Source: Phycisphaerales bacterium
GTDB lineage: Bacteria; Planctomycetota; Phycisphaerae; Phycisphaerales; UBA1924
Direction of reading: 5' to 3'
Assembly (NCBI GenBank): GCA_028289195.1
Contig: JANQQR010000009.1
Coordinates: 1 to 64,000, forward strand
DNA: 64,000 bases
Shown here: in pieces, positions 61,048 through 64,000 of the stretch
How positions within the stretch are numbered: position 1 is the stretch's first letter
Layout: each line of letters opens with the position of its first letter
Notes under the pieces: generated by a model
What the model saw: only the letters and a program-made list of their open reading frames with translations
Told to the model about the DNA's origin: nothing
Database searches by the model: none
Program-made: the position numbers and the translations under genes

Positions 61048-62529
61048 ATGCCGAAATCAGCGAAAACGGGTCAGGGAGCGGGCGGGAGTGCTTCGCGGAG
61101 GCGCACCGGCGCCAGCGCCAAGAAGGGCACGACCAAGACCGGCACCCGCCGGGCGCCGGCCAAGAAAGCGGCCCCGGAGATCACCAACTACCAGAGCGCG
61201 CTGGCGTACCTGTACGACCGGGTCGATCTGGAGCGCGCCCGGATGAGCCGCGTCGACCCCGGGGTCTTCAAGCTCGATCGGATGAAGGCGATCATGGACG
61301 GGCTCGGCAAACCCCAGTCGATGCTCCGCTGCGTGCACATCGCCGGGACAAACGGCAAGGGCTCGGTCTCGGCGATGATCGGCTCGTGCCTGCACGAGTG
61401 CGGGTGCGGGGTCGGCATCTACACCAGCCCCCACCTCACCGACGTGCGCGAGCGCGTCCAGATCGACGGGCAGATGATCACCCACCAGCGTCTGGTCGAG
61501 GTGCTCGGGCGGATCGCCGAAGTCGTTGAGAAGCTCCCCAAGCGCCTGGGGCAGGCCACGTTCTTCGAGTTGATGACCGCCGTCGCCCTCGTGCACTTCG
61601 CCGAGCAGGCGGTCGACGTCGCGATCATCGAGGTGGGCCTGGGCGGCAGGCTCGATGCGACGAACATCATCGAGCCGGATGTCGCGGTGGTCGCCGGCAT
61701 CGGGCTGGACCACACCCAGGTGCTGGGTGAGGACCTCGAGTCGATCGCGCGCGAAAAGGCCGGGATTTTCAAGCAGAACGCGGCGGCGATCACGTTCAAG
61801 CAGGATTCCAAGGTGGTCGCTGCGCTGCGAGAGGTCGCCGAGGGCACGGGCGCCACGCTGAACGTGGTGGGGGACGACATCGATTTCAGCTTCCGGTTCG
61901 AGGCGAGCCCGCAGCTCGGCCCGCACATGCGCGTCGGCCTGAGCACGCCGCGCTGCACGTTTGAGCACGTGCCGGTGCCGCTGCCCGGCGAGCACCAGGC
62001 GCTCAACTGCGGCCTGGCGCTGGCGGTGATCGACCAGCTCTCGATGCGCGGGTTCGACCTGCCCGAGGCGAAGGTGATCAGCGGGCTGGAGAAGACCACG
62101 ATCCCCGCGAGGCTCGAGCAGGTCTGGGAGCGCCCCCGCATCCTGCTCGATGGGGCGCACAACCCCGATGCGATCGGCGCACTGGTGCGCTCGCTGGGTG
62201 CGTACCTGACCTGCGACTCGCTCGTGATGATCTTCGGCTGCGCCGCGGACAAGGACGTCGACGGGATGCTCAAGCAGCTGGTGAGCGGCGCCGACAAGGT
62301 GATCTTCACCAAGGCCAAGGGCAACCCGCGGGCCGCCGACCCCGAGGAGCTCGCCAAGCGCTTCGCCGAGTCGTCGGGCAAGATGTGCCAGACGGCTCCG
62401 ACCCTGGAGGACGCGCTATCGATCGCCAGCCGCGCAGCCTCGCGGGACGACCTGATCTGCATCACGGGCAGCTTCTTCCTCGCCGGGGAGGCGAAGAAGC
62501 TCCTGGCCGACAAGGCCAAGAACGCCTGA
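61048..62529 (+). CDS. folC: folylpolyglutamate synthase / dihydrofolate synthase
   Basis: 493 residues. A basic Ala/Lys-rich leader of about 45 residues (SAKTGQGAGGSASRRRTG, KKGTTKTGTRRAPAKKA) precedes the enzyme. ATP P-loop HIAGTNGKGSVSAMI, IEVGLGGRLDATNII, VAGIGLDHTQVLGEDLESIAREKAGIFK and LDGAHNPDAIGALV are all family marks. It adds glutamate to dihydropteroate or folates. The long basic leader is unusual for FolC and may be a local elaboration. Confidence 0.94.
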   Translation: MPKSAKTGQGAGGSASRRRTGASAKKGTTKTGTRRAPAKKAAPEITNYQSALAYLYDRVDLERARMSRVDPGVFKLDRMKAIMDGLGKPQSMLRCVHIAGTNGKGSVSAMIGSCLHECGCGVGIYTSPHLTDVRERVQIDGQMITHQRLVEVLGRIAEVVEKLPKRLGQATFFELMTAVALVHFAEQAVDVAIIEVGLGGRLDATNIIEPDVAVVAGIGLDHTQVLGEDLESIAREKAGIFKQNAAAITFKQDSKVVAALREVAEGTGATLNVVGDDIDFSFRFEASPQLGPHMRVGLSTPRCTFEHVPVPLPGEHQALNCGLALAVIDQLSMRGFDLPEAKVISGLEKTTIPARLEQVWERPRILLDGAHNPDAIGALVRSLGAYLTCDSLVMIFGCAADKDVDGMLKQLVSGADKVIFTKAKGNPRAADPEELAKRFAESSGKMCQTAPTLEDALSIASRAASRDDLICITGSFFLAGEAKKLLADKAKNA

Positions 62530-62634
62530 GCCCCACCCGATCGGGGCGTCGGGGCGAGCCCGGCTCAGTAGAATCCGCCGGAACCGTTCTGTTGTTTGGC
62601 CGTCGGCCCCGGATCGGGGCGAAAGGGATGTGAG

Positions 62635-64000
62635 ATGGCTGACGAGGTGCAGACTGCCGAGGCCCGGACCTCTCATCGATACAGCGCCGCGCTGGCGTCG
62701 GAGATCGAGCTGCGCTGGCAGGCGGCCTGGGCGGAGTCCGGCGCGTTCCGGGAGCCGAACCCGGGAGAGGCCGGCTTCGACGCCTCACGTCCGAAGTACT
62801 TCGTCATGGACATGTTCCCGTACCCATCCGGGGCGGGGCTGCACGTCGGGCACCCCGAGGGATACACCGCGACGGACATCGTCGCGCGCTACAAGCGCAT
62901 GAGCGGCTTCAACGTGCTGCACCCCATCGGCTGGGACGCCTTCGGGCTTCCCGCCGAGCAGTACGCGATCCAGACCGGCGTGCACCCGGCCAAGACGACG
63001 CGCGCCAGCATCGGGACGTTCCACCGCCAGCTCGAGCGCTTCGGGTTCTGCTACGACTGGTCGCGCGAATTCGGGACGATCGACGAGGACTACTACCGCT
63101 GGACGCAGTGGATCTTCCTACAGCTCTACGAGTCGTGGTTCGACCCGGAGCGGAACTCGGCGCGGTCCATCGCCGAGCTGCGCGATGAGATGATTCGGGG
63201 CGAGCGCGCCGTCAAGCTGAACCCGCACGCCGCGGAGTACGCCGGCGCGGGCGACCTTCCCGACGGGACCGACGCGGGGCCGTGGGAATCGCTCGACGAG
63301 GAGACGCGCCGAGCGGTGATCGACTCGTACCGCCTGGCCTACGTCGCCCTGCAGACCGTGAACTGGTGCCCCAAGCTCGGCACGGCGCTGGCCAACGAGG
63401 AGGTCATCGACGGCAAGAGCGAGCGAGGCGGCTACCCCGTGCTCCGCAAGCCCCTCCGCCAGTGGATGCTGCGCATCACGGCGTACGCCGATCGCCTGCT
63501 CGAGGGGCTGAACGATCTGGACTGGCCGTCGTCGACGAAGACGCAGCAGTCCGAGTGGATCGGTCGCTCGGACGGCGCCGAGATCGAGTTCCAGGTTCTC
63601 GACCGCCACGGCGAGTGGATCGGTGAATCGCTGCGGGTGTTTACGACCCGGCCCGACACGATCTTCGGCGCGACGTACATGGTCGTCGCGCCCGAGCACC
63701 CGATGATCGGGATGCTGCTCGAGGAGCCGCACCCGGAAACGGACGTCGAGGCGCTCGAGGCCTACGTCGAGCGTGCGCGGAACCGCTCGGATGTCGAGCG
63801 TCAGGAAGCCAAGGACAAGTCGGGCGTGTTCACCGGCGTGTGGGCGGTGAACCCGCTGACCGAAGAGAAGATCCCGGTGTGGACCAGTGATTACGTGCTG
63901 GTCGGCTACGGCACGGGCGCGATCATGGCCGTTCCGGGCCAGGACCAGCGCGACTGGGACTTCGCCAAGCGCTTCGAACTGCCGATCGTGCGCACAGTGC
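62635..64000 (+). CDS. leuS: leucyl-tRNA synthetase, N-terminal half (runs off the window end)
   Basis: 455 codons are visible; the frame is open at the window edge. Class I motif [15 protein letters not shown] has the HIGH equivalent HVGHP from His70. The connective CP1 editing domain follows ([21 protein letters not shown]). Within it [13 protein letters not shown] keeps the essential Asp (437) but has Gln436 where most LeuRS proteins have His. An insert of about 35 residues ([20 protein letters not shown] to [10 protein letters not shown]) interrupts the start of the domain. A TAGAAT hexamer lies about 62 nt before ATG 62635. Confidence 0.97.
   Translation, partial: MADEVQTAEARTSHRYSAALASEIELRWQAAWAESGAFREPNPGEAGFDASRPKYFVMDMFPYPSGAGLHVGHPEGYTATDIVARYKRMSGFNVLHPIGWDAFGLPAEQYAIQTGVHPAKTTRASIGTFHRQLERFGFCYDWSREFGTIDEDYYRWTQWIFLQLYESWFDPERNSARSIAELRDEMIRGERAVKLNPHAAEYAGAGDLPDGTDAGPWESLDEETRRAVIDSYRLAYVALQTVNWCPKLGTALANEEVIDGKSERGGYPVLRKPLRQWMLRITAYADRLLEGLNDLDWPSSTKTQQSEWIGRSDGAEIEFQVLDRHGEWIGESLRVFTTRPDTIFGATYMVVAPEHPMIGMLLEEPHPETDVEALEAYVERARNRSDVERQEAKDKSGVFTGVWAVNPLTEEKIPVWTSDYVLVGYGTGAIMAVPGQDQRDWDFAKRFELPIVRTV

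Overview
The window is about 64 kb of very GC-rich bacterial DNA (by eye well over 60 percent), densely packed with genes on both strands, with no rRNA, tRNA, CRISPR array or insertion sequence that I can recognise. The gene content points to Planctomycetota, most likely class Phycisphaerae. This is an inference from several marks seen together: prepilin-like proteins ending in an 'FIDGHAE' block, PEP-CTERM-like and dockerin-like tails on secreted proteins, an LptD-type outer-membrane protein, an STN-domain secreted protein, a NfeD-NfeD-FloA operon, fibro-slime proteins and WD40/TolB-like propellers.

Layout. 1-4.2 kb: SDR oxidoreductase (cut by the window edge), small membrane protein, CtpA-type S41 protease, unknown protein, ribosomal protein L21. 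4.2-10.2 kb: LptD, an HD-GYP/PilZ signalling protein, an atypical SDR protein. 10.3-13.7 kb: a minus-strand cluster with two paralogous secreted proteins that carry different C-terminal anchors, a prepilin-like protein and a His/Cys-rich membrane protein; it looks like a metal (perhaps zinc) homeostasis locus. 13.7-25 kb: homogentisate dioxygenase, S41 protease, VOC protein, M28 peptidase, FG-GAP protein, a candidate selenocysteine thioredoxin-like lipoprotein, and secreted proteins of unknown role. 25-31 kb: a low-GC orphan gene near near-identical direct repeats, 4-hydroxyphenylpyruvate dioxygenase divergent from an Lrp/AsnC regulator (with hmgA this gives two steps of tyrosine catabolism), two hydrolases and a PaiB-like protein. 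31-40 kb: amidohydrolase, PEP-CTERM protein, two tandem fibro-slime proteins, an ABC ATPase, a beta-helix protein. 40-43.5 kb: RuvC, a sigma-54 activator, an STN protein, GreA. 43.5-48.7 kb: a dcw-like run murC-murB-ddl-ftsQ with overlapping genes. 48.8-53.4 kb: Nudix, CrcB, NfeD-NfeD-FloA. 53.4-58.2 kb: an ExbD-TonB-Rrf2 cluster, TrpE, HU. 58.3-64 kb: ClpS, a 2-hydroxyacid dehydrogenase, a small membrane protein behind a 20-bp palindrome, PdxJ, FolC and the start of LeuS.

The most interesting observation is the thioredoxin-like gene at 22644-23171. An in-frame TGA stands exactly where the first active-site Cys should be (W-TGA-A-P-C), the frame continues through a complete thioredoxin fold, and a small hairpin with a G in its loop lies where a bacterial SECIS element would be. 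A second, genome-scale pattern is that at least ten genes have a TAnnnT hexamer only 6-7 nt before the start codon, which suggests many leaderless mRNAs.
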